This document shows, one piece after another, positions 7,361 to 15,455 of a DNA stretch of 64,000 nucleotides. The first letter of the stretch is position 1; each line of letters starts with the position of its first letter. The translations under genes and the position numbers were made by a program. Source of the DNA: JAHRAW01 sp965262585 (GTDB lineage Bacteria > Pseudomonadota > Gammaproteobacteria > Arenicellales > Poriferihabitantaceae); contig OZ253546.1 of the NCBI GenBank assembly GCA_965262585.1, forward strand, positions 806,001 through 870,000, given 5' to 3'. The notes under the pieces were generated by a model. The model was not told where the DNA came from and searched no databases. It was given only the letters and a program-made list of their open reading frames with translations.

Positions 7361-10123
7361 ATGAAACAATCGGCCATGAAACAACCGACCTCCCCTGAAA
7401 TTACTGAATCCCCCGGCTTTGACGATGCCGGCAGCGAGCCGTTGCGCCGTGATGTGCGGCTGCTTGGGGGGTTGCTCGGCGAGACCATCGCCCTACAGCA
7501 CGGCAATGCGCTGTTCGAATTGGTGGAAGAGGTGCGCACCATCGCCAAGCAGGTGCGTCTGGGGGAAACCGCCGCCACCCGCCGCCTCATCGACAAACTG
7601 TCCGGCCTGTCGGCTGGGGAATTACTCAACCTCGCGCGCGCCTTCACTTTGTTCCTCAACCTCGCCAACATCGCCGAGCAGCATCATCAAATCCGCCAGC
7701 GACGGCAGTTGGCACTAGCCGATCCGACTGGCGACCACCCAACACCCGCCCATCCCGGCGGTTTCGTGGCCGCCGAGTTGCAAAAACTCCTCGACCGCAA
7801 GGTTGACCCGGAAACGCTATACCGGCACACCGCCCGGCTGTCCATCGAATTGGTGCTGACCGCCCATCCCACCGAAGTGATGCGCCGCAGCGTCTCTTCC
7901 AAATTTTTGCGCATCGCGCACCTGCTGGCGGAGCAAGACCGCCACGACCTGTCGGGGCTGGAACTCGCGCAAATCCGCCGGGCACTGCACCGCGCTATCA
8001 CCGAGGTGTGGGCTACCGACGAAATCCGGCGACTGCGCCCTACTCCAGTGGACGAAGCCAAGACCAGTTTGGTGACGGTGGAGCATTCGTTGTGGGATGT
8101 GGTGCCGAAGGTCGTCAGGGAATTGGACCATGCGCTGTTGCAGCACACCGGCAAGCCGCTGCCGCTGGATGCCGTGCCGATTCGCTTCGCATCGTGGAGC
8201 GGCGGCGACCGAGACGGCAATCCCAATACCACCCCCGAAATCACCCGGCAGGTGTGCTTGCTGAATAAAATCAAGGCGGCGCAGATGTTCTTGCAGGACA
8301 TCGACGAGTTGCGGCGCGACTTATCCATGCGCCGTTGCAGCCCGGCCCTGCGGCGGAAAGTGGGTTCGAACGTCGCCGAGCCCTATCGAGCCTTGCTGGA
8401 AAAAGTCATCCGCAAACTGAACACCACGCTGCGGCATTATTCGCGGCTGTTTGACGGCGATAAGAAAGCCGCGCCGGTATCGGTGCGCCGCGCTATCTAT
8501 CACCGCCGGGAACAACTGCGCGAACCGTTGATGTTGTGTTATGACTCGCTGACCGAATGCGGCGATCAGATGATCGCCGAGGGGCGGCTGACGGATATTT
8601 TGCGCCGCTTGGACGCCTTCGGAATGACCTTGCTGAAACTGGACGTCCGCCAAGAAGCCTCCCGCCACACCGACGCCCTGGATGCCATCACTTACTATCT
8701 CGGCCTCGGTAGTTACGCGCAATGGGACGAAGCCCGCCGCCAGGAATTTCTGGTTGCGGAACTGAACAGCAAGCGCCCGCTGATCACTTCATCCTTTCCC
8801 GGACACGGCGATATTTCCGACCCAACCGGGCGTGGCGAAGTCGCGGAAGTGTTGGCGACCTTTCGCATGTTGGCGGCGGAAAACCCGGAATCGTTCGGCG
8901 CGTATGTTATCTCTATGGCATCGAAACCATCGGATGTGCTGGCGGTCGAACTCTTGCAGAAGGAATGTCGGGTGCAACAGCCGCTGCGGGTGGTGCCATT
9001 GTTTGAGCGGCTGGAAGCCCTGCAGGGGGCGTCCGCCTGCATGGATAAACTGTTCAGCATCGACTGGTATAAAGCGCATATCGATGGCCGCCAAGAGGTC
9101 ATGATCGGCTATTCCGATTCCGCCAAAGACGCGGGCATCTTGTCGGCGGCATGGGGGTTATATCAAGCCCAAGCGGAACTGGTGGAAATCTTCGCCAAAC
9201 ATGACATCGACCTGACCTTGTTCCATGGCCGTGGGGGAACCGTGGCGCGCGGCGGCGGGCCGGCCCGTGAGGCGATCTGCGCGCAACCGCCGGGGTCGGT
9301 CAACTGCTCCATGCGCGTTACCGAACAGGGCGAAGTCATCCAAGCCAAGTATGGTCTGCCCGGCATGGCCGAGGAAACCCTGCAGGGATACATCGGCGCG
9401 GTGCTGGAGGCTACGCTGGCCCCGCCGCCGGCGCCCACCGAAATCTGGCAACGACAGATTGCTAAGTTGTCCGAAGACGCGCTGGGGGAATTTCACGGCA
9501 TGGTTCGCAAGCACGCTGATTTCGCCGCATACTTTCGACTCGCCACGCCCCAGCAGGAACTGGGTAAATTGAAAATCGGTAGCCGCCCGGCGCATCGTGG
9601 AAACAGCGCGGACATCTATTCCCTGCGCGCCATTCCGTGGATCTTTGCGTGGACGCAAACGCGGCTCATGCTGCCCGCCTGGCTGGGGGTTGGCAATGCG
9701 CTGCAAAAAGCCGGGGAGCGTGGCGACCGGGAGGTGTTGGGGGAGATGCAAGACCACTGGCCGTTCTTCAAAGCGACTCTGGATTCCATTGAAATGGTGT
9801 TTTCCAAAACCAATCCAACCGTCTCCGCCATTTACGACGACCGCTTGGTAACCGAGGAATTGCAACCCCTCGGCGACCTGTTGCGGGAGAAATACCGGCA
9901 GACCGTGGCGCTGGTGCTGGAAGTCACCGGGCATCGCCTTCCGCTGGAAGACGAACCGGTGGTGCGGCGTTCGGTGGAGGTCAGGAATACCTATGTAATC
10001 CCGCTCAATATCTTGCAGGCGGAACTGCTATCAAGAGTGCGCAACGACGCGCCGGGGGAAGTGGAGGACGCCCTGCTCATTGCCATCAACGGCATCGCCG
10101 CCGGAATGCGGAATACCGGGTAA
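7361..10123 (+). CDS. ppc: Phosphoenolpyruvate carboxylase
   Basis: 920 residues from ATG 7361; a second ATG at 7376 would give 915, and the frame is open from 7208, but the upstream 51 residues do not look like the family. The enzyme carboxylates PEP with bicarbonate to oxaloacetate, refilling the TCA cycle. The catalytic histidine is in LTAHPTEVMRR (His169), the glycine-rich FHGRGGTVARGGG loop is near 621-633, and GYSDSAKDAG is present. The C-terminus ends RNTG, as the family usually does. Its last 44 bases overlap the tupA frame as drawn. It diverges from lepA. Confidence 0.95.
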   Translation: MKQSAMKQPTSPEITESPGFDDAGSEPLRRDVRLLGGLLGETIALQHGNALFELVEEVRTIAKQVRLGETAATRRLIDKLSGLSAGELLNLARAFTLFLNLANIAEQHHQIRQRRQLALADPTGDHPTPAHPGGFVAAELQKLLDRKVDPETLYRHTARLSIELVLTAHPTEVMRRSVSSKFLRIAHLLAEQDRHDLSGLELAQIRRALHRAITEVWATDEIRRLRPTPVDEAKTSLVTVEHSLWDVVPKVVRELDHALLQHTGKPLPLDAVPIRFASWSGGDRDGNPNTTPEITRQVCLLNKIKAAQMFLQDIDELRRDLSMRRCSPALRRKVGSNVAEPYRALLEKVIRKLNTTLRHYSRLFDGDKKAAPVSVRRAIYHRREQLREPLMLCYDSLTECGDQMIAEGRLTDILRRLDAFGMTLLKLDVRQEASRHTDALDAITYYLGLGSYAQWDEARRQEFLVAELNSKRPLITSSFPGHGDISDPTGRGEVAEVLATFRMLAAENPESFGAYVISMASKPSDVLAVELLQKECRVQQPLRVVPLFERLEALQGASACMDKLFSIDWYKAHIDGRQEVMIGYSDSAKDAGILSAAWGLYQAQAELVEIFAKHDIDLTLFHGRGGTVARGGGPAREAICAQPPGSVNCSMRVTEQGEVIQAKYGLPGMAEETLQGYIGAVLEATLAPPPAPTEIWQRQIAKLSEDALGEFHGMVRKHADFAAYFRLATPQQELGKLKIGSRPAHRGNSADIYSLRAIPWIFAWTQTRLMLPAWLGVGNALQKAGERGDREVLGEMQDHWPFFKATLDSIEMVFSKTNPTVSAIYDDRLVTEELQPLGDLLREKYRQTVALVLEVTGHRLPLEDEPVVRRSVEVRNTYVIPLNILQAELLSRVRNDAPGEVEDALLIAINGIAAGMRNTG

Positions 10124-10982
10124 TGATACAAGCGTTTTTGCCGGCGCCACGGGTTTGAACGCGCTATTAAACATCGGCTTGATCGCCTTGCTGAGCATGG
10201 CATCAGGCGGCGCGCACGCCATAGACGAAAATCATATCGTGCGCCTCGCCACTACCACCAGCACCGACAACTCTGGCTTGCTGGAGCAACTGCTGCCGCA
10301 GTTCGAAGGCGATAGCGGTTATGCGGTGCAAGTAATTTCCGTAGGCACTGGCAAAGCCTTGAGATTGGGGGAAAGCGGGGATGTGGATGTGCTGCTGGTG
10401 CACGCCCCGCAGAGCGAGCAACGCTTTATGGACCTCGGCTACGGCGTCCACCGCAAAGAAGTTATGGCGAATGAGTTTGTGGTGGTGGGACCGAAAAACG
10501 ATCCGGCTGGACTGCGTGGCGCGAAGTCGGCTATGGATGCGTTTCGCAAACTGCAACAAAACGCCGCCACATTCATTTCCCGTGGCGACGATTCAGGCAC
10601 CCACAAAAAAGAACTCAGCCTATGGAAAGCCATCGGAATTAACCGTCCGGGGGCATGGCATCTTGAAGTCGGGCAGGGAATGGGTAGGAGTTTACAGATC
10701 GCCGATGAATTGCAAGGATACCTACTGATCGACCGCGCAACCTGGATCTTTCTCAAGCCAACCACCTCGCTGGAACTGCTCTACCGGGGCGATGAATTTT
10801 TGCACAATCCGTACGGCGTGATGGCGGTCAACCCGCAGCGTCATACCGTCAACTTCACGGGCGCCATGGCCTTTATCCGCTGGCTCACCTCGGCCAAAGG
10901 GCAAGCCGCCATCGGCGCATACACGGTGCGGGATACCCGATTGTTCATCCCCACCTTCAACGCCGAAGCGCGCAACAACTGA
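10080..10982 (+). CDS. tupA: Tungstate ABC transporter, periplasmic binding protein
   Basis: 300 residues from ATG 10080, which lies inside the end of ppc. A hydrophobic signal peptide (LLNIGLIALLSMASGGAHA) precedes the mature part IDENHI. A TTG at 10155 would give a more ordinary short signal peptide, so the true start is uncertain. The mature protein begins with LATTTSTDNSGL, the TTTS anion-binding signature of TupA proteins, and includes SRGDDSGTHKKE. It should bind tungstate, possibly molybdate, in the periplasm. The stop overlaps the tupB start as ATGA. With tupB, tupC and mobA it forms a W/Mo supply cluster. Confidence 0.9.
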   Translation: MPSTASPPECGIPGNDTSVFAGATGLNALLNIGLIALLSMASGGAHAIDENHIVRLATTTSTDNSGLLEQLLPQFEGDSGYAVQVISVGTGKALRLGESGDVDVLLVHAPQSEQRFMDLGYGVHRKEVMANEFVVVGPKNDPAGLRGAKSAMDAFRKLQQNAATFISRGDDSGTHKKELSLWKAIGINRPGAWHLEVGQGMGRSLQIADELQGYLLIDRATWIFLKPTTSLELLYRGDEFLHNPYGVMAVNPQRHTVNFTGAMAFIRWLTSAKGQAAIGAYTVRDTRLFIPTFNAEARNN

Positions 10983-11683
10983 TGGACTCCCTCGGCGAGG
11001 CGACCGCTCAAGCACTGGTGTTGTTGTTGCGCAGGGACACCGAACTGTGGGAAATCATCGGCATCTCTTTTCGCGTCTCACTGAGCGCCATCGCCATCGC
11101 CATCCCCCCTGCCCTGCTGGTTGCGTTTCTACTGGCGCACCTTGAATTTCCCGGTCGGCGGATTTTGATTTCCTTGTTCAACACGCTGCTGGCCCTGCCG
11201 GCGGTGGTGATCGGGCTGACCGTGTACCTGCTGCTGTCTCGGCAGGGGCCGCTCGGCGACTGGCGGCTGCTATTCACCCAGTCGGCGATGATCATCGCTC
11301 AGATTATGCTGTCGTTTCCGATTCTGGTTTCCATGAGCCACGCCGCCTTCCAGTCCGCCGACCAGCGCGCCTGGGAGACCGCCCGAACCCTCGGAATTTC
11401 TCCACTCCGCGCCTTTTTCATGGTGGTCGGGGAGGTGCGATTCGGTTTGCTGGCGGCGATTCTGGCGGGCTTCGGACGTATCATCGCCGAAGTCGGGGCA
11501 TCCATGATGGTGGGCGGCAACATCCTCCACCACACCCGCAACATCCCCACCGCCATCGCCCTGGAAACCAGCAAGGGCAACTTTTCCCAGGGCATTGCGC
11601 TTGGAATTGTATTGCTACTCATGGCCTTCATTCTCAATCTGTCGTTGCAGTATTTTCAGGGACGTGGGAAGCTTTCGGCATGA
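10982..11683 (+). CDS. tupB: Tungstate ABC transporter, permease
   Basis: 233 residues with several transmembrane segments (for example residues 27-55 and 68-85) and a binding-protein-dependent permease core. The loop that docks to the ATPase appears around AWETARTLGISPLRAFFMVV, an EAA-like motif. Its ATG overlaps the tupA stop by one base, and its stop overlaps the tupC start as ATGA, so translation is coupled along tupABC. Size and family match TupB. Confidence 0.92.
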   Translation: MDSLGEATAQALVLLLRRDTELWEIIGISFRVSLSAIAIAIPPALLVAFLLAHLEFPGRRILISLFNTLLALPAVVIGLTVYLLLSRQGPLGDWRLLFTQSAMIIAQIMLSFPILVSMSHAAFQSADQRAWETARTLGISPLRAFFMVVGEVRFGLLAAILAGFGRIIAEVGASMMVGGNILHHTRNIPTAIALETSKGNFSQGIALGIVLLLMAFILNLSLQYFQGRGKLSA

Positions 11684-12414
11684 ACGGCTTCAGCGAAATT
11701 CGGTACAGCGGCATCCACAAATTTTTCCACCGCCGCCATTTGCTCGACGACTCGTCGCTGTCTCTCGAAGGCGGCACCGCGATTTTGTTGTGCGGCGAAA
11801 ACGGCTCGGGTAAAACCACGCTCCTGAGAATACTCTCCGGCCTTGAAAAGCCAGCCAAATGCATGGTTGATTTCGGCCCCGGCGAGATTCCGTGGTCGAA
11901 ATGTCGCAGACTGCTGCAGCAACAAGTTATGTATCTGCACCAGCAACCATACTTGTTTGACGGCGACGTAACCCACAATCTGGAGTTGGCGTTGCCCCGC
12001 TCCATGCCCAAATCCCAGCGCCGCCGAAAAATCTACCAAGCGTTGGAATGGGCGCAACTGGATGACCTCGCCGACAACCGTGCAAAAACCTTATCCGGCG
12101 GCGAAAAGCAGCGCGTATCGCTTGCCCGCGCGTGGCTGCGGCAATCGAGAATCCTGCTGCTCGATGAACCCATCGCCAACATGGATCGCGAAGCACGGGC
12201 GCGCACCGTATCCCTTTTGAAGCGACTCAAAAACGCGCGCACGGCACTGATGATCGCCAGCCACAACCACGAAGTTTTTAACGAACTAATCGACCGCCGC
12301 CTGCTGCTTGAACGGGGAAAATTAAGCGAAACCCGCATCCCGCCGCTCCCCGACAATGTTACGCCGCTGGCTAAAGAAAGCGTCCCCAAAAGAATCGGGA
12401 ATGTCCCGCGCTGA
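11680..12414 (+). CDS. tupC: Tungstate ABC transporter, ATPase
   Basis: 244 residues. It shows Walker A GENGSGKTTLLR, the ABC signature LSGGEKQRVSLARAW and Walker B RILLLDEPIANMD, followed by the switch histidine in IASHNHE. It powers import through TupB. It overlaps tupB by four bases and the start of mobA by 14 bases. The C-terminal tail after the ATPase core is short and poorly conserved, with no regulatory TOBE domain visible. Confidence 0.93.
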   Translation: MNGFSEIRYSGIHKFFHRRHLLDDSSLSLEGGTAILLCGENGSGKTTLLRILSGLEKPAKCMVDFGPGEIPWSKCRRLLQQQVMYLHQQPYLFDGDVTHNLELALPRSMPKSQRRRKIYQALEWAQLDDLADNRAKTLSGGEKQRVSLARAWLRQSRILLLDEPIANMDREARARTVSLLKRLKNARTALMIASHNHEVFNELIDRRLLLERGKLSETRIPPLPDNVTPLAKESVPKRIGNVPR

Positions 12415-13012
12415 GCCGAAACGGAGCACCGGGCTGAGCGCAGTAGTGCTGGCCGGCGGGCGAGCATCGCGCATGGGCGGCACCGACAAAGGACTGATCC
12501 GCTTTCAGGGATTGCCACTGGCGGCGCGAATTTGCGCGGCACTGGAACCTCAAGTTGCGGAAGTAATGATCAACGCCAACCGCAACTTAGACCGCTATCG
12601 ACAACTGGGCGGCAAAGTCATCCAAGACCAGTTAGCAGATTACCAAGGGCCCCTCGCCGGTATGCACGCCGCATTGTGCGAAGCCGCGCATCCGTGGCTG
12701 CTAACCATTCCCTGCGACGGCCCTTTCGTCTGCGCCGACTACGCCCGCCGAATGCTCGCCGCCGCCACCCAACAAAACGCCCCCCTCGCAGTGGCACACG
12801 ACGGCGAACGCATGCAACCGGTATACTCCCTAATCCACCGCACCCTCGCCCCCAGCCTCGAACAATTCCTCTCCACCAACGAACGCAAAATAGACCGCTG
12901 GCACACCCAACACCCCTTCGCCACAGTAGACTTTTCCGATGAACAATCCATGTTCACCAACATCAATACACCTGAACAACTAGCGGATTTGGAAAAACAA
13001 ACAACGCCGTAG
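12401..13012 (+). CDS. mobA: Molybdenum cofactor guanylyltransferase MobA
   Basis: 203 residues from ATG 12401; the frame is open from 12356, but MSRAEPKRSTGLSAVVLAGG is the better N-terminus. MobA attaches GMP to molybdopterin to form the guanine dinucleotide cofactor of DMSO-reductase-type enzymes, including formate dehydrogenases. The GTP-binding motif LAGGRASRMGGTDKGL is clear, and DQLADYQGPLAGMHAAL and the metal-binding PCDGPF follow. Its position after tupABC links metal uptake to cofactor assembly. fdhD at 56.5 kb fits the same use. Confidence 0.92.
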   Translation: MSRAEPKRSTGLSAVVLAGGRASRMGGTDKGLIRFQGLPLAARICAALEPQVAEVMINANRNLDRYRQLGGKVIQDQLADYQGPLAGMHAALCEAAHPWLLTIPCDGPFVCADYARRMLAAATQQNAPLAVAHDGERMQPVYSLIHRTLAPSLEQFLSTNERKIDRWHTQHPFATVDFSDEQSMFTNINTPEQLADLEKQTTP

Positions 13013-13025
13013 CGATTCCTTATAA

Positions 13026-13044
13026 GGACAGGTGCGACCTGTCC
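13026..13044. repeat. Short perfect inverted repeat, GGACAGGT/ACCTGTCC
   Basis: Eight-base arms at 13026-13033 and 13037-13044 separated by GCG form a perfect hairpin just after mobA. It is not followed by a T-run, so it is not a typical intrinsic terminator. Similar words (GACCTGTCC, TAGGGACA) occur at about 19.08-19.13 kb, pointing to a small dispersed repeat. The rest of the mobA-methyltransferase gap contains only a TATACT box at 13110-13115 without a good -35. Confidence 0.55.
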
Positions 13045-13158
13045 CTACGGGGGGAATAATGGCACTGCCGCACCATTCACGGATGACGATACGCGGCTCT
13101 TTTGTGCTTTATACTACCATCATAAAACTAGTCACCATTTAACACAGGGGAGATAACG

Positions 13159-14322
13159 ATGAAAAGAAAATACTTAGTAAGTGTGGTAAAGGAAGCAAAA
13201 TTTATCGGATCTGAACTACTAAAAGAAATGGAACTTGAAAATGTTATTTCCTTTGGTTTACCTGAAATTGACGACCGTTATCATATATGGAGGGTACCAT
13301 TAAAGCATAACCAAAAGACTGTTGGAGAGATAGTAATAGATGCAAAAACAAGTTTAATTGATGCTCAAAAAACGACATCAAAGAAAATTCTTGAGACCCG
13401 ACTCCTTGGGAGAAAAATAGAAAAAATAGAAAATAAGAAAAAAGAAAATTCCCCCAAAATTTCTAACTTGAGAAATACAATTGGTGTTGGAGACTCAGAA
13501 GACTTGCTGAGTGAAACTCCGGCAGAATCTATCGATCTTGTGTTTACATCTCCACCTTATTTTAATGCACGGCCTGAATATTCAGAATACATTGAGTATG
13601 AGGAATATCTGTTGAAGATGAAGAAAATTATTCATCAGTGTCATAGAGTGTTGAATGAGGGTCGTTTTTTCGCGATTAATGTATCGCCAGTTTTAATAAG
13701 GAGAGCAAATAGAACTGAAGCATCTCGCAGAATCGCAGTACCATTTGACTTTCATAAACTTTTTATGGAGGAGGGGTTTGATTTTATTGACGATATTATT
13801 TGGCAAAAACCAGAAGGCGCAGGATGGGCAACAGGTAGAGGTAGGCGGTTTGCCGCTGATAGAAATCCCATGCAATACAAACCAGTACCAGTTACCGAAT
13901 ATATTTTGATTTATAGAAAAAAAACCAGCCGACTTATTGATTGGCACATACGAAAGCATCCAAATCACAAGGCCGTAGAGAAATCTAAAATACAAGATGG
14001 CTATGAAGTTACAAACATCTGGAAAATACATCCTGCCCATTCAAAAAAGCACCCCGCGATATTTCCAGAAGAATTGGCGTCCAAAGTAATACAATATTAT
14101 AGCTTTATAAATGATGTTGTATTAGATCCTTTTGGTGGTATTGGTACGACTGCTAAATCAGCCTATAAAAATAACAGACGATTTGTTAGTTATGAACTTA
14201 ACTCTGATTACGTTGATGTTATAAAGAATGATTTATCAGATTGGTTTACAGATGAACACACGACAATAAACTGGATAAATACAAAACCATCAAAAGTTCA
14301 ACAACTAAGATTAATAAAATGA
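13159..14322 (+). CDS. DNA methyltransferase of a type II restriction-modification pair (SPPY type)
   Basis: 387 residues, preceded by GGGGAGA as ribosome binding site. The catalytic motif IV is TSPPY at residues 130-134 and the AdoMet-binding motif DPFGGIGTT comes near the C-terminus, the beta-type order. SPPY is most often seen in cytosine-N4 methylases, so N4-methylcytosine is the likely product, though adenine-N6 cannot be excluded. The first 100 residues, Lys- and Glu-rich, have no recognised domain. The gene is strikingly AT-rich: 17 of 60 bases are G/C at 13201-13260 against 38 of 60 at 12661-12720 in mobA. Its stop overlaps the next start as ATGA. Horizontal acquisition is likely. Confidence 0.9.
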   Translation: MKRKYLVSVVKEAKFIGSELLKEMELENVISFGLPEIDDRYHIWRVPLKHNQKTVGEIVIDAKTSLIDAQKTTSKKILETRLLGRKIEKIENKKKENSPKISNLRNTIGVGDSEDLLSETPAESIDLVFTSPPYFNARPEYSEYIEYEEYLLKMKKIIHQCHRVLNEGRFFAINVSPVLIRRANRTEASRRIAVPFDFHKLFMEEGFDFIDDIIWQKPEGAGWATGRGRRFAADRNPMQYKPVPVTEYILIYRKKTSRLIDWHIRKHPNHKAVEKSKIQDGYEVTNIWKIHPAHSKKHPAIFPEELASKVIQYYSFINDVVLDPFGGIGTTAKSAYKNNRRFVSYELNSDYVDVIKNDLSDWFTDEHTTINWINTKPSKVQQLRLIK

Positions 14323-15398
14323 CAGAAAAAATCCAAAACTTTATTCCAGATATTGGGAAAAAACTGGTCTCTTACAAGGGACTAGAACTACTTGATCGTA
14401 TTGGAGAAAATACGGTTAAAGAAGTGGTGTCTGGTGTTTTGTGTGGTTCAAACATTAGGTCTCTGACTGAAAATTTAACCAGAAAGCGTATTGCATTGTC
14501 TAATGCCGCGTTATTAATCACATATATAAATGCTCAACACTCCATCCCAGGGTTTGAGAAAAATCTTCCCCAGTTAATTGGTCATGAACTCACCAATGAA
14601 AAACTTACTAAAGAAGAAAAACAATACTTACAATGGTTTATTGGTCTAACTAATAAAGGTGTTCAAAATGTATTACGTGGAAACAAAGAAGAATTTTCTG
14701 ATTATTTGAGTTATTTACAAATTTCTCTCGAGGAAAGCGCAAAAGATTCAGCGGAAGCTTTTGGAAATTTAACAGGAGAATTTTGTATTAATGAAAAAAA
14801 TGCCAATATATCCTGGCCGGCATTAACACAAATATTTATGGCTATTGGAGCACAAACTCTTACTATTCGTGGTTCGGAAAAGGCTATATATGGAAAATTA
14901 TTTGAGAAATTTATATTAGGATCGTTACTGACAATACTTGGGTTTTCCTATTCGAAAAAAGACAAACTTGAAAGTGATAAAATGGTGTTCTGGCTGTCTG
15001 AAAGGGGCGATAAAAGAGAAAGTGACGCAACTATTCTGATCAAACCAGGGGTAGGCGTGAGGTTCGATATTGGATTTATAGGACCCGGCAACACGGAAAT
15101 ATCGCTGGACAAAGTTTCTCGTTTTGAAACTGAGATGGAAATGGGTAAAAAAACGCATTTTATGTCTACTTTGATTATCGTAGATCGCATTGGTGAAGGT
15201 AGTAGAATTACTGATATAGCAAGTACAATAGGTGGAAATATCATTCAAATGAGTATGTCTTTCTGGGTTAAAGAAGTTGCACAAATACTCAAAAAAACTA
15301 CTGATTTTGATCACGACATATTGAGGATGACAAACAAAAACTCATTGCATTACATACGAGATTCAATAAACTCCGTAGAGTTAAAAGATTTCATATAA
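14319..15398 (+). CDS. Putative type II restriction endonuclease partner
   Basis: 359 residues, AT-rich like the methyltransferase and coupled to it by an ATGA overlap. I do not recognise the family from sequence alone; the assignment rests on position, shared composition and size. The region around residues 240-275 (SDATILIKPGVGVRFDIGFI, then FETEMEMGKK) has spaced acidic residues and a lysine that could be a PD-(D/E)XK-like site, but this is only a guess. The CfrBI-type endonucleases, which pair with an N4-cytosine methylase and have similar length, are one family worth comparing. Recognition sequence is unknown. Confidence 0.65.
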   Translation: MTEKIQNFIPDIGKKLVSYKGLELLDRIGENTVKEVVSGVLCGSNIRSLTENLTRKRIALSNAALLITYINAQHSIPGFEKNLPQLIGHELTNEKLTKEEKQYLQWFIGLTNKGVQNVLRGNKEEFSDYLSYLQISLEESAKDSAEAFGNLTGEFCINEKNANISWPALTQIFMAIGAQTLTIRGSEKAIYGKLFEKFILGSLLTILGFSYSKKDKLESDKMVFWLSERGDKRESDATILIKPGVGVRFDIGFIGPGNTEISLDKVSRFETEMEMGKKTHFMSTLIIVDRIGEGSRITDIASTIGGNIIQMSMSFWVKEVAQILKKTTDFDHDILRMTNKNSLHYIRDSINSVELKDFI

Positions 15399-15455
15399 TA
15401 GAGTGCTGCGTTACGGGAACGTTCTAATTGAATAATAGAAGTTATGAAAACCCAC

